Source of the DNA: Nepenthes gracilis | Taxonomy: Eukaryota; Streptophyta; Magnoliopsida; Caryophyllales; Nepenthaceae | Length of the DNA stretch: 64,000 bases | Assembly (NCBI GenBank): GCA_033239525.1 | Contig: BSYO01000013.1 | Span: forward strand, 11,804,501-11,868,500 | Direction: 5' to 3' | Notes under the pieces: model-generated | Told to the model about the DNA's origin: nothing | The model's database searches: none | The model's input: the letters and a program-made list of their open reading frames with translations, nothing else | Shown: in pieces, positions 55,305-64,000 of the stretch | Layout of the letters: the number at the start of each line of letters is the position of its first letter | Position numbering within the stretch: position 1 is the first letter of the stretch | Position numbers and translations under genes: made by a program

Positions 55305-56262
55305 CGCTTCGAATCTCTAGGAGCAGGTCGTGGCATTATCTGAGTCTCTGAGACTTAATGGTTGGATCGAAACATTCGACCCGCAGGCAGGGTAGTCCCA
55401 CTTCAATGGGGACTACAGCCTCAGCTTCGTAGTAGAAACTAAAGGGTGTTTCTCTCGTTGATTCTTGCGGGGTTGTCCGATACGACTAGAGTATGGAAGT
55501 TAGCTCATTGACCCACGAGCCTTTGCGTCTTCCAGTTTGGTCTTCAGTCCATACAGTAGCGTGCGGTTGGTGACTTCAATTTGTCCATTTGCTTAAGGGT
55601 ATGCCACGGATGTATAGACTAGCCTGATGCTCAGACTTGCACAGTACTTTATGAACCGCTTGTCAATGAACTGGGTTTCATTGTTGGTTACTATGACCTC
55701 GGAAATCCAAAAGTGACAGATGATATTTTGGTAGAGGAATTCTGTTACATTCTGCTCGATGATTCGAGCCGGAAGGACTGCTTCTACCGACTTGGTGAAG
55801 TAGTCGATACCGACGATGAGGAACTTCCTTTGCCCGGAAGCCAAAGGTAGTGGTCCAAGGATGTCGAGCCCCCACTGCACAAATTGCCATGGGGACTGAA
55901 GGTTGTGCAGTTTCTTATGTTGGAGATGTGTCATGGATCCGTAGACTTGACAGCCTTCACATTTCTTCACAAATTCCATGGCGTCTCGCTTCATGGTGGG
56001 CCAAAAGTGACCCTTCCATATGATTTTGAATGTGAGGTTTTTTCTTCCGATGTGCGAGTCACATACGCCGAGGCAGACTTCGCTTAGAGCATACTCAGCC
56101 TCTTCAGGGGTCAGGCATTTTAGGTAAGGAGTGGAATATCCCCGCCTGTATAGCCTCCCATCGAGGATTGTGTATCAACTTGCTATTTTCTTGATCCGTT
56201 TGGCCTCATCGACGTTTTTAGGTAGAGTTTTGTTGGTCAGGTACTTTCTATATGGGGTCATC
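55305..56262 (-). pseudogene. Tat integrase, main part
   Basis: Minus-strand frames give the zinc-binding region (KNLTFKIIWKGHFWPTMKRD, KKCEGCQ), then WGLDILGPLPLASGQRKFLI and TEFLYQNIICHFWISEVIVT. Where the active site should read T-D-N-G it reads VTNNETQF, so the second catalytic Asp is Asn. A frameshift follows near 55600. Confidence 0.85.
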
Positions 56263-56439
56263 CAGTCGTTGCCCTCATCAATCTACAGCACTTCTTGGTC
56301 TGAGATGTCAACACTGGGCACTGCCAGAGTTTTTCGCAGTTCCCTGGCATATTGTTCCGAGGATCCTACAGCCCCGTCCTAGCTAGCAGATTAGCTTTCC
56401 AATTGTCAGCCCTAGGGACATGTTCAATTAGGAAGTGAT

Positions 56440-56830
56440 CAAATCCTTAGATCTTGGTCTTCGCTTTTTCCAGGTATCTCACGAGCTGAGGGTTTGACGT
56501 CACGAAGGTTCCCTAGATCTGGTTGACTACGAGCTCCGAGTCACTGTGCACGACCATCGACTTGGTGGAACACTCCTTTGCTAGGCGAAGTACTGCTAGA
56601 AGGGCCTTGCTTTCCACCACGTTATTGGTAGCGGGCAAGGTCAGCGTGGCGGAGTACTTCATCTTCGCGCCGTTTGGAGTCTTCAGCACGACTTCGGCTC
56701 CACTACCTGTTTGAGTGAATGATCCGTTCACATTTAGCTTCCATGTTAGGATGTCAAGATCACCTATGCTTCCTAGGCTGTGAGGGTCATCTTGAGCCGA
56801 GGTCGCCACCTCGACGATGAAGTCCACTAG
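56440..56830 (-). pseudogene. Tat second RNase H (aRNH)
   Basis: LTWKLNVNGSFTQTGSGAEVV and TNNVVESKALLAVLRLAKEC and MVVHSDSELVVNQI are the three main blocks of the additional, archaeal-type RNase H. Where WxLxVDG is usual it reads WKLNVNG. It supports Tat assignment. Confidence 0.85.
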
Positions 56831-56879
56831 GGTTTAACCCTTGAGGGACGGTTGAGGTCAAAATTCTACGTCAAACTCT

Positions 56880-58120
56880 CTCAACTCTATAGCCCACTTG
56901 ACCAATTACCCAAAGGTTTTTGGCTTCCGTAGGATCGACTTCAGAGGTTGATATGTTAGAACAATGATTCAGTGGGCTTGGAAGTACGGCCGCAGCTTCC
57001 GTGCCGAATAGATGAGTGTTAGTGCGATCTTTTCACCGTGTAGATAGCGGGCCTCCACGTCTGTCTGTACCCTGCTTACGTAGTACACTGGTCGCTGTGC
57101 CCCCTCGTGTTCTCTGACTAACACGGAGCTGAGTACAGTGCCTGACGTAGCCAAGTAAAGGTATAGGTCCTCGCCCATGCATGGTGAGCTTAGGAGAGGT
57201 GGATTGGTAAGGTATGCTTCAGCTCTTTGAAGGCTTTCTTACATTCCTCAGTCCACTGTAATCCAGACGATTTCATTCCCCTAAGTTCCTTGAAGAATGG
57301 CAAGTACTTCTCCGTGGATTTGGCAAGGAATCGCGAGAGGGCCGCCAGTCGTCCCGTGAGTTTCTGTACTTCCTTCACCATTTGTGGAGGATTCATGTCG
57401 AGGATGGCCTTGATCTTCTCCAGGTTTGTTTCTATACCACACTGTGAAACGATGAAGCCTATGAACTTCCCGGAGGTCACCCTGAGTGCGCATTTGGCTG
57501 GGTTGAGTTTCATCCTATGTGCTCGGAGGACCAGAAAGGCCTCCTCTAGGTCACAGATGTGGTTGCTCGCAACCCTGCTTTTTACAAGCATGTCGTCGAC
57601 GTACACCTCCATATTTTTTTTCGATCTGAGCTGCGAACATCTTGTTCACCAGGTTTTGATAGGTTGCCTCGACGTTTTTGAGGCCGAAAGGCATCACCTT
57701 CTAGCAGTACGTTCCCTGATCGGTCATAAAGAAGGTATGTTTCTCATTATCCAGAACATCCTGATCTGGTTGTAACCAAAGTAGGCGTCCATGAAGCTCA
57801 GGAGCTCGTGCCCGAACGTGGGGTCCACCAACTGATCGATCCGAGGGAGTGGGAAGCTGTCCTTTGGGCAAGCCCTGTTCACGTCGGTGAAATTTACGTA
57901 TATTCGCCATTTGTCGTTGCTCTTCTTTATCAGCATGACGTTGGATAGCCAGTCTGGATATTGGATCTCTCGAACGAATTTGACATCCAGAAGCCTTTTT
58001 ACCTCCTCTCTTATAGCGACTAGCTTCTCGATGGAATGGTTCCTACGCTTTTGCCACACAGGCTTGTGGCTGTGATTGAGGCCCAGCTTGTATCCTGGGC
58101 AAGTCGGCAAGAACCCAAGT
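56880..58120 (-). pseudogene. Tat reverse transcriptase and RNase H
   Basis: RT motifs: KWRIYVNFTDVNRACPKDSF, PLPRIDQLVDPTFG, and YVDDMLVKS (YVDD at 57605-57594). Then LNPAKCALRVTSGKFIGFIV, the connection, and RNase H pieces YLYLATSGTVLSSVLVREHE and EARYLHGEKIALTLIYSARK. Frameshifts lie near 57740-57640 and 57190. Confidence 0.88.
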
Positions 58121-58248
58121 GAACACGTCAGAGTTTATCAGTAGGAAGGTGATTAGTCGATCGTAATCAAAAGGTGGGAGCAAGTTACCCACATGTATGC
58201 ACTTTTTTGGCTCTACAGGATCCAGAGGGATTGCTTTGGTTGCTTTCC

Positions 58249-58900
58249 CTAATTGGGATTGCTGTAGCATGGCTTCGTCGTAAAGATCCAGATCTTCACC
58301 CAAGTGACCCGGCGCCACAGGGGCGACCTGGGACAAGTAGCACATCGTCCTATCGCCTGGTCCCCTAGCACTTCTACCACGTCGCACGAGGTTGGAAACT
58401 TCATCTTCAAATGGGGAATCAAAGTAATGGCCCCGAAGGATGCGAGGAAGGGTTTGCCTAGTATAGCATTGTAAACGGACAGCAAATCGACGACAAAGAA
58501 CGTTAGCTCCCGCGTTACGACACACGGGTATGTTCCTATTGTGATCTCTAACCGGACTATCCCCTGCACTGGTACACGTTCGTTGTCTAGACTGTATAGA
58601 GGGCCATCGGCCGCTTTCATTTGGCTTTGCTTCAATCCAAGCTTAAAGAATGTACTAAGATACAGCGAATTCTACGAGCTTTCATTATCAACAAAGACCT
58701 GTTTCAGTTAGTAATCAGTCATACCATCTAAGACGAGGACGGATACAACAACGAGATTAATATGGGAGAAGGTTACATGAGCCATATCAATGCTACTAAA
58801 ACTAATGACATCACTCCTATCCCCTATCTTCGCTCTCTTACTGCTGGATGTTGGCTCCAGCTGCTTCTACCTAGTGCTCTTGGTTGTCATGATTGAGATC
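58249..58900 (-). pseudogene. Tat protease region
   Basis: VVDLLSVYNAILGKPFLASF marks the end of a retropepsin-type protease as in other Tat elements. ISTYHLKMKFPT-like sequence follows. The N-terminal active-site part is not clear. Confidence 0.65.
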
Positions 58901-59043
58901 ATGTTGATCATGCCGGCGGCCATACGGTTCTTGGGATGCTCGTTGGCCTCTCCTTCCGTGGTTGCGGGGACTTACCTCAAACCTTTCACGAACCATTTAA
59001 GGTGTACGCCGTAGATCAGGTCCTCTATCTCCTACTGTAGGGT

Positions 59044-60512
59044 TCAGCAGTTCTCCGTGGAGTGTCCAAGGCAGCGGTGGTACTGGCAGTACTTCACCTG
59101 GTCACTGTCGCTCAGGCCCTTCGGCGTCTTCGGCCTTTTGAAGAATTTCTTATCCTGAATCTGCATCAGGATGTTCGCGTGGGTATCGTTCAGGGGAATC
59201 AGGGTCATTGGTTCGTGATCCTTCCTTGATCCTGGTGAAGGGCGTGGCTGCTTGCTGCGCTCCGGGAAGCGGCTACCGTCGCTGTTCCTCTTGTTATCGG
59301 CGGTAGGCTTGGGAACTTCTAGGGGGCGGTCTACCCGCTCGGGGTACTTTGCCTTGTTCACCTCCTCTGCTGAGATGTAGGCTCAGGCAATGGCTTCGGC
59401 CTCTTGGAAGGATTAGGGGCACTAGTGTGACACGTGTTTAAAAAAGTCTCCCGCTGCCAACGTTGTGATGAAGGCATTGAGTTTCAGCCCGTCAGAGAGT
59501 TCGGGATCCGGCGCGCCTTGATGATGAAGTGGTTGAGGAATCACTTCAGACTTTCGTCCGACCTCTGACGAAGGCGGAACAGGTGCCACAACTGTTTCTC
59601 TTCCCTCCGTTTGGAGGCAAATTGACTCAGGAAGTAGTCCGCTAGTTTGTCGAAGGAGCAGATGAAATTTGGTGGGAGACCATGGAACCAAAGTAGCGCG
59701 TTCCCCCTGAGGGTGATAGGAAAAGCACTGGCACATCATGGTCTCACTCGCCCCCTGAAGGGACAGGTGGGTACGAAAGCAGTTGAGATGATCCATTGGG
59801 TCCTTACTCCCGTCATACCCTTCTAGCACGAGCATCTTGAACTTGCGAGGGAGCAGCTGAGTTCGCAGATCCATGGAAAAGGGTGACCTTCCTAAGTCAG
59901 CGGAGGATCGTGCGGGTCTCTCCTTGTGCAGGAGATCCCATAGTACCTTGAACTTTTCCTCCATCGGTGGGTTAGACGCTCCTCTCCGCGTGTTGATGAT
60001 GTCGTAGAGCTCCGTGTGGCCCTATTGGCATGGCTGGACTTGTCGGTTATGATATCTTCCAGCGCGGGCAGCTGCTCACTGTTGGAGTCTGCAGAGGTCG
60101 GCCTCCCTTGGTCGCCGGAGTTACGGGGGTTACACTGCTTAGGGCTCTCCCCTCGGTCGTCCCGGACGGGTGGCTTTCAGCCCCTTTCAGTCATAGACTG
60201 GGCCATACTGCCGGAGGCCGCTTGGGCCCCGGCGTTGTCAAGCCAATCCGATTTTCTCTTGAAGACTGCCCCGCAATGCCTCTCTTGCCTGGAGGAGGAT
60301 GCTTGGGATGCTGGAGGGACAACCCCCATCCACGGAGTACCTGTCTAGTTGCAGAGAGCCTGGATCATCAACTTTATATTGCCCATGTTTGTGGCTTGGC
60401 GGTGGACGTCGAGCTCTGGATGGATGTCCACGTGGCTACCCACTGAGGGGTCTTCACTGCCGGCAACAGCATCTCTCGCTGAGGCACTGACTTGTGCCCT
60501 AATGTTTACCAT
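59044..60512 (-). pseudogene. Tat gag, broken
   Basis: Starts at ATG 60512 (MVNIRAQVSASARDAV), parallel to the gag start at 32880. The gag domain (DGSKDPMDHLNCFRTHLSLQ) lies in the 59964-59422 frame. A knuckle-like end (KYCQYHRCLGHSTENC) lies at about 59090-59044. Several frameshifts break it. Confidence 0.82.
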
Positions 60513-60566
60513 TTTGTCCTGTAAGAATAAGGGTGAGAAGGAGATGCTATAGGCTTCTTGTCTCGT

Positions 60567-60584
60567 TCCCACAGACGGTGTCAA
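60567..60584 (-). promoter_or_regulatory. Primer-binding site of the right Tat element
   Basis: TTGACACCGTCTGTGGGA on the minus strand, a few bases after the LTR; two changes from the site at 32951-32934. Confidence 0.65.
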
Positions 60585-60589
60585 TATTA

Positions 60590-61465
60590 TGTTCTGGATC
60601 CTCGATTGTCATATGGATTAGGGAGCTTTCGGATTCCTCATTGTTTGGAGGTGGCCGCGAAAGGGTCTGGTCTCTGCCTCTGTTAACCTGGGACCTGCAC
60701 AATACAATCAACGAATAAGAGGTCAGAGGTTCGGTAGGATTTCTCTCACCGACGACACTCCGACGATTAAGTCAGTAATTTTACGCAATAAACGGAAAGG
60801 GGCACACTCTTAGAGGTTCGCGGAAATATGCTGTAAAAATGTGGATGGTGCATGAATGCTTGTATGGGAGAGTAATGAGCGGGTAATGAGAGGCCTGACT
60901 CCCTGTATGCACCGTGACGGATGGCTGACTTTTGTCTCCTGAGAAGGTTGTGAAGTTTGGATCTGGAAGATGGCTGTGGAGTTTATGGTTGGTGACGTTG
61001 AATCAATTATCCAAGATCCAATCCCCCTCTCTATAGAAAAAGAAGGATTTCATAGGTCTCCTGGCGATGGGCTTTGGGTGCGAGAATCCCTATTGCAAGG
61101 GTTTGTTAGCCGTTGATTGTTGTTGGCCGTTGTCGGTGTGTCGGTTGTCGTTTAGCAGTGCAGGTAGACCATCTGGCGTTGCCAGCCATGCTTGGTCTAT
61201 CCCTCGAGCTGAGATTGGCTGGGCGACTGTGGACAGCCGCCTGAGTCACGGCTTGCACCACTGACTGTTTCCTCATTGGCTCGCTTCTCCTGCATTTCCG
61301 CCGTTTCCCAGCAGTAGTATTAATGAGTTGTAGACGACGCCCATTGGCTGTTGAACGTGGGCCACCACGTAGGCCATTCTGGAGTGTTGGGCCTCAACTG
61401 CTCTCAGGCAGCTGCTCCATGAGTTGGACTTTGAATCTCTTTGGGCCTTTGTTTTGGACCCAACA
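60590..61465 (-). repeat. 5' LTR of the right Tat element
   Basis: 876 bp, plus strand TGTTCTGGATCC ... GGACCCAACA. It differs from the partner LTR by many substitutions, largely C/T and G/A. Confidence 0.88.
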
Positions 61466-61470
61466 TAACC
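61466..61470. repeat. TSD TAACC of the right Tat element, right
   Basis: TAACC directly after the LTR, matching 47374-47378. Confidence 0.88.
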
Positions 61471-62023
61471 CATTTTTAAAATCCTTTTATTACAATCCAA
61501 GTAAATGACTTGTTAAAACTCAATCCCAACAAACCAAACAAACCACTAAAAAAAGATATATTGAAAAAAATAAACAATTAAACAATAATATGTCCTAAGT
61601 ACAAGATTAGAGTAATATATCTGACTTTAGTGTAGAACAAAATTCGAGTAAAATCTTAATCGGATGCCAGATTTTTTCTTTTTATCTTTTATTTCTCTTC
61701 TTTCTCTTGGTACATTGCTCCTTATATCAAAAAATAATTTTGAATACCCTAAAAATATGAAAATTCCCCTTGACAACCCACGTGGTCCCTTAAGCGGCCA
61801 TATTGTAGCCTCTTGCAATGTTCTTGCCTAGTCCTGATGCTTGAATGCCCATCTCACGATCATCTCGTGAATACCCATTGGAAATTCTTTTAGTCCTAAC
61901 ACTTGGGTTGACAGATCATGTCTACCTCGTGGAGCCTCCTACAAGCCATTTTACTTGGACAAACTTTAGACGAATATCACTAAACTTTCAATGAATATCA
62001 TCGCTCGACTGGCCCTTAAGTAA
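61471..62023. other. Intergenic AT-rich DNA
   Basis: No gene, RNA or repeat recognised. Confidence 0.5.
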
Positions 62024-64000
62024 ATGTGACGACCCGACTTTTAATATCATCAAAAGCCGTCAACAATACTAATTCATATGATAAAATTATGAGTATAAAA
62101 ATTTTTCTTTTCTTTTCATCAAGCCTGAGATGCATTCTAAAGATTAGTAATTTCATAAATCCCAAAATGTCACGGAAACAAACTACATTCATAAGCAGCG
62201 GAAATAAAATTACAAGTTTTCCTCAATCTAAATAAACAAAACTCCAAAAAGATCTGCTCCAGCCCGCATATTCATAGGACTCTACTCGACTTCGTCCTCC
62301 ATAAGCTTGTCATCTGAAAATTTACAAGAGTGAGCTTACAAAGCCTAGCAGGATACTCACATGCAGAAAACACGAGCATATAATCGAAATATATAACATA
62401 ATAATCATCATATCATTCCTTCTTTAGTTCATGTTCTTATCATCTTGTCTTTATCATTCGGAATTCATATCATCTTTAGGGACCGGACGGGAGCGGACAA
62501 CATCGAGGACGGGTTGTGTGCTACCCCACAACCTAAAGCCGTATCCCCTCATTATGCTCCCCGGGGCGGGAGGTAATGCCTTTAACCCGACATACGGGGC
62601 CATAGTCCATAGTCCTTGTGCCACCAAAAGGTCCCCTCCCGTGGCCCAGGAGGCATCCTCGAGTGTCACTCCAATATCCTTCATCCATCTTTAACAGCAA
62701 GCTTAATGGAAACTCGGTTCTTGGTTCGTGTTCTTTATTGGCCATATATCATAGTTCAAAAGTCGGAAGAGTTCCACTTGCTGTCCATAATTCATAAGTT
62801 TTCTTATTCTTTACTGAAGTTCATATCATCAAAGCCGAAGCTTATTTTTTCCAAAGCAAACATCCGAAGTTAATTTTTCCGAAGCTCTTTTTAATATGTA
62901 AGCCAAAGTCCAGAAATGGAAAGCTAAGTTCATTGCCGGAGTTCATTTCCTTTAATCAAAGCCGAAGTTAGTTTTCTTTTGAAACCGAGTTCGTCTTTCA
63001 AAACCGGAGTTTATTTACTTTAGTCAAAGCCGAGTTTATTTCCTTTAATCAAAGCCAAGTTCTTTATTTATGAAGGACGGAGAACAATTACATTATGTTT
63101 CAAAAGTCGGAAGTTCTTTAATCAGGGACGGAGTGCCGTTTTCCTTTTAAAAGACGGAGGACTTGGACGGAGCTCTAAACGGACGGAGTGCTTTTGTTTA
63201 CAAAAATCCGGAGGGCCTTTCTTTGTGAAATCGGTAGTGTTTCTCTTTTAAAATCCGGAGTGCTAGAAATCAGAGTGCTTTTCTGTAAAAATCCGGAGTT
63301 CTCAACCCGGAGTGCTCTTCTGTAAAAATCCAGAGTGCTCAATCTGGAGTGCTTTTCTTTTCAAAATCCAAAGTGCTAGACACTGGAGTGCTTTTCTTTC
63401 AGATCCGGAGCCCAAAGGAACGGAGTGACATTTCTTTTAAAATCCGGAGTGCTCAAAGGGACGGATACGGAGCATAAAATTAATTAAAGGGCGGAGCTCA
63501 TTTTTACAGTGGACGGAGTACAAAATTCATTAAGCGCTGGACTTCTCTTTTAATCAAAGGCTAAGTTTATTACAAAACAGAAGGCGGAGTTCTTCGTATC
63601 AACAGAAATTCTTCTTCAAAATCGGAGTACATTAAAAGAGGACGGAGCACATTTAAAGCCTAAGTTCTTTTGGACGGAGTTTTTCATTCAAACAGAATAC
63701 GGAGTACTTTTCAAGGGAACAGTACATTATTCATAAAAAGGCCGGAGTTCTCTTTTACATGGGGACGAAGCTCTTTATTCTTAAAAGGGCCGGAGTTCAT
63801 TTCTAAACACAAAGCCGGAGTATAATGAGACGGAGTACATATGCCGGAGATCTTTTACCGTAGAAACAATACAAGAATGTAAATTTCATGATTCATCCTA
63901 ATGCCTAATTTTCTTTTATTAAACATGCATTGGGAAAAGTTCATAATTATTGATAAGAATCATAACAAAATCCAACATTATGCATAATGCAATTTCCTTT
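62024..64000 (+). mobile_element. LTR-like sequence containing a CGGAGT array
   Basis: It opens AATGTGACGACCCGACTTTT, similar to the TGTGACGACCC start of many plant Ty3/gypsy LTRs. Unique sequence with two short frames follows to 62860. From about 62880 to 63880 comes an array of CGGAGT-type words. The far end is outside the window, so LTR status is unproven. Confidence 0.45.
62880..63880 (+). repeat. Degenerate CGGAG(T/C) array
   Basis: The word CGGAG, or a one-base variant, recurs every 20-40 bases, usually followed by TGCTTTT and preceded by AAAATC. At 63250-63400 the spacing tightens to a composite unit of about 38 bases (AAAATCCGGAGTGCT then a shorter half). Confidence 0.8.

Larger units (their letters stand above)
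47379..61465 (-). mobile_element. Complete but decayed Tat-type Ty3/gypsy element
   Basis: 14.1 kb between TAACC duplications with LTRs of 880 and 876 bp. Minus-strand order: LTR, PBS, gag, protease, RT, RNase H, second RNase H, integrase, spacer, antisense ORF (plus strand), LTR. The second RNase H places it in the Tat lineage. A solo LTR (52664-55299) splits the integrase; without it and its TSD the element is about 11.4 kb. LTR differences and many stops show it is older than the gene-capturing element. Confidence 0.9.

Overview
The window is nuclear DNA of a flowering plant, most likely a eudicot. Nearly all of it is nested retrotransposons: L1-type LINEs with DUF4283 ORF1 proteins, Ty3/gypsy elements of the Tat type (an extra RNase H after the RT-RNase H), a TRIM-like tandem array and long LTRs. 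Nothing in it is bacterial: no operons, CRISPR or ribosome binding sites. Only one ordinary host gene is convincing, a secreted glycine-rich protein with a Cys-rich tail at 39806-40309 (minus). There is one assembly gap (24669-24767).

Region 1-24.7 kb is LINE upon LINE, nearly all on the minus strand. Unit A (472-8970) has matching 14-bp target-site duplications (TSDs) and holds an ORF1 (8841-7135) but no ORF2. In place of ORF2 is a long body dominated by TGCTG/CTGG words, ending in a stem-loop 3' end and poly(A). Two later insertions sit inside it: a 1.2-kb LINE (4849-6034) and a young LTR retrotransposon (1094-4445, TSD TGCAA). Further LINE 3' ends follow at about 9.4, 9.6, 10.8, 13.0, 13.2 and 22.6 kb. 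One nearly full-length but frameshifted LINE (15104-20880) belongs to a different family.

The LTR retrotransposon at 1094-4445 is the most striking object. Its only gene is one uninterrupted 849-codon reading frame. It joins a gag-position leader and a low-complexity region to most of a NAL1-type trypsin-like protease (His/Asp/Ser triad visible), a piece of an ALKBH10-like dioxygenase and a piece of a receptor-like kinase. The LTRs differ by eye only by small indels, so the insertion looks recent.

Region 24.8-34 kb begins beside the gap with a 1.1-kb segment that is an inverted copy of sequence at about 54.5-55.7 kb, including a unique solo-LTR/integrase junction. It continues as a Tat element (minus) truncated on its 3' side, with a single 5' LTR at 32952-33985. 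A very AT-rich decayed stretch (33986-36215), the TRIM array (36229-36735), a decayed copia-like fragment and an ORF-less LINE insertion with perfect 16-bp TSDs (37315-39209) follow.

Region 39.2-47.4 kb holds the glycine-rich protein gene, a 24-bp coding-like tandem repeat, a tandem-plus-inverted repeat structure at 42723-42940 and a plus-strand LINE derivative with two successive 3' ends (about 42835-45508). Region 47379-61465 is a complete but decayed Tat element (minus; two LTRs of about 880 bp; TSD TAACC). It carries an antisense ORF on the plus strand between its 3' LTR and integrase, and a 2.6-kb solo LTR (TSD GGCTG) splits its integrase. From about 62.0 kb to the end lies an LTR-like sequence containing a degenerate CGGAGT-motif array.
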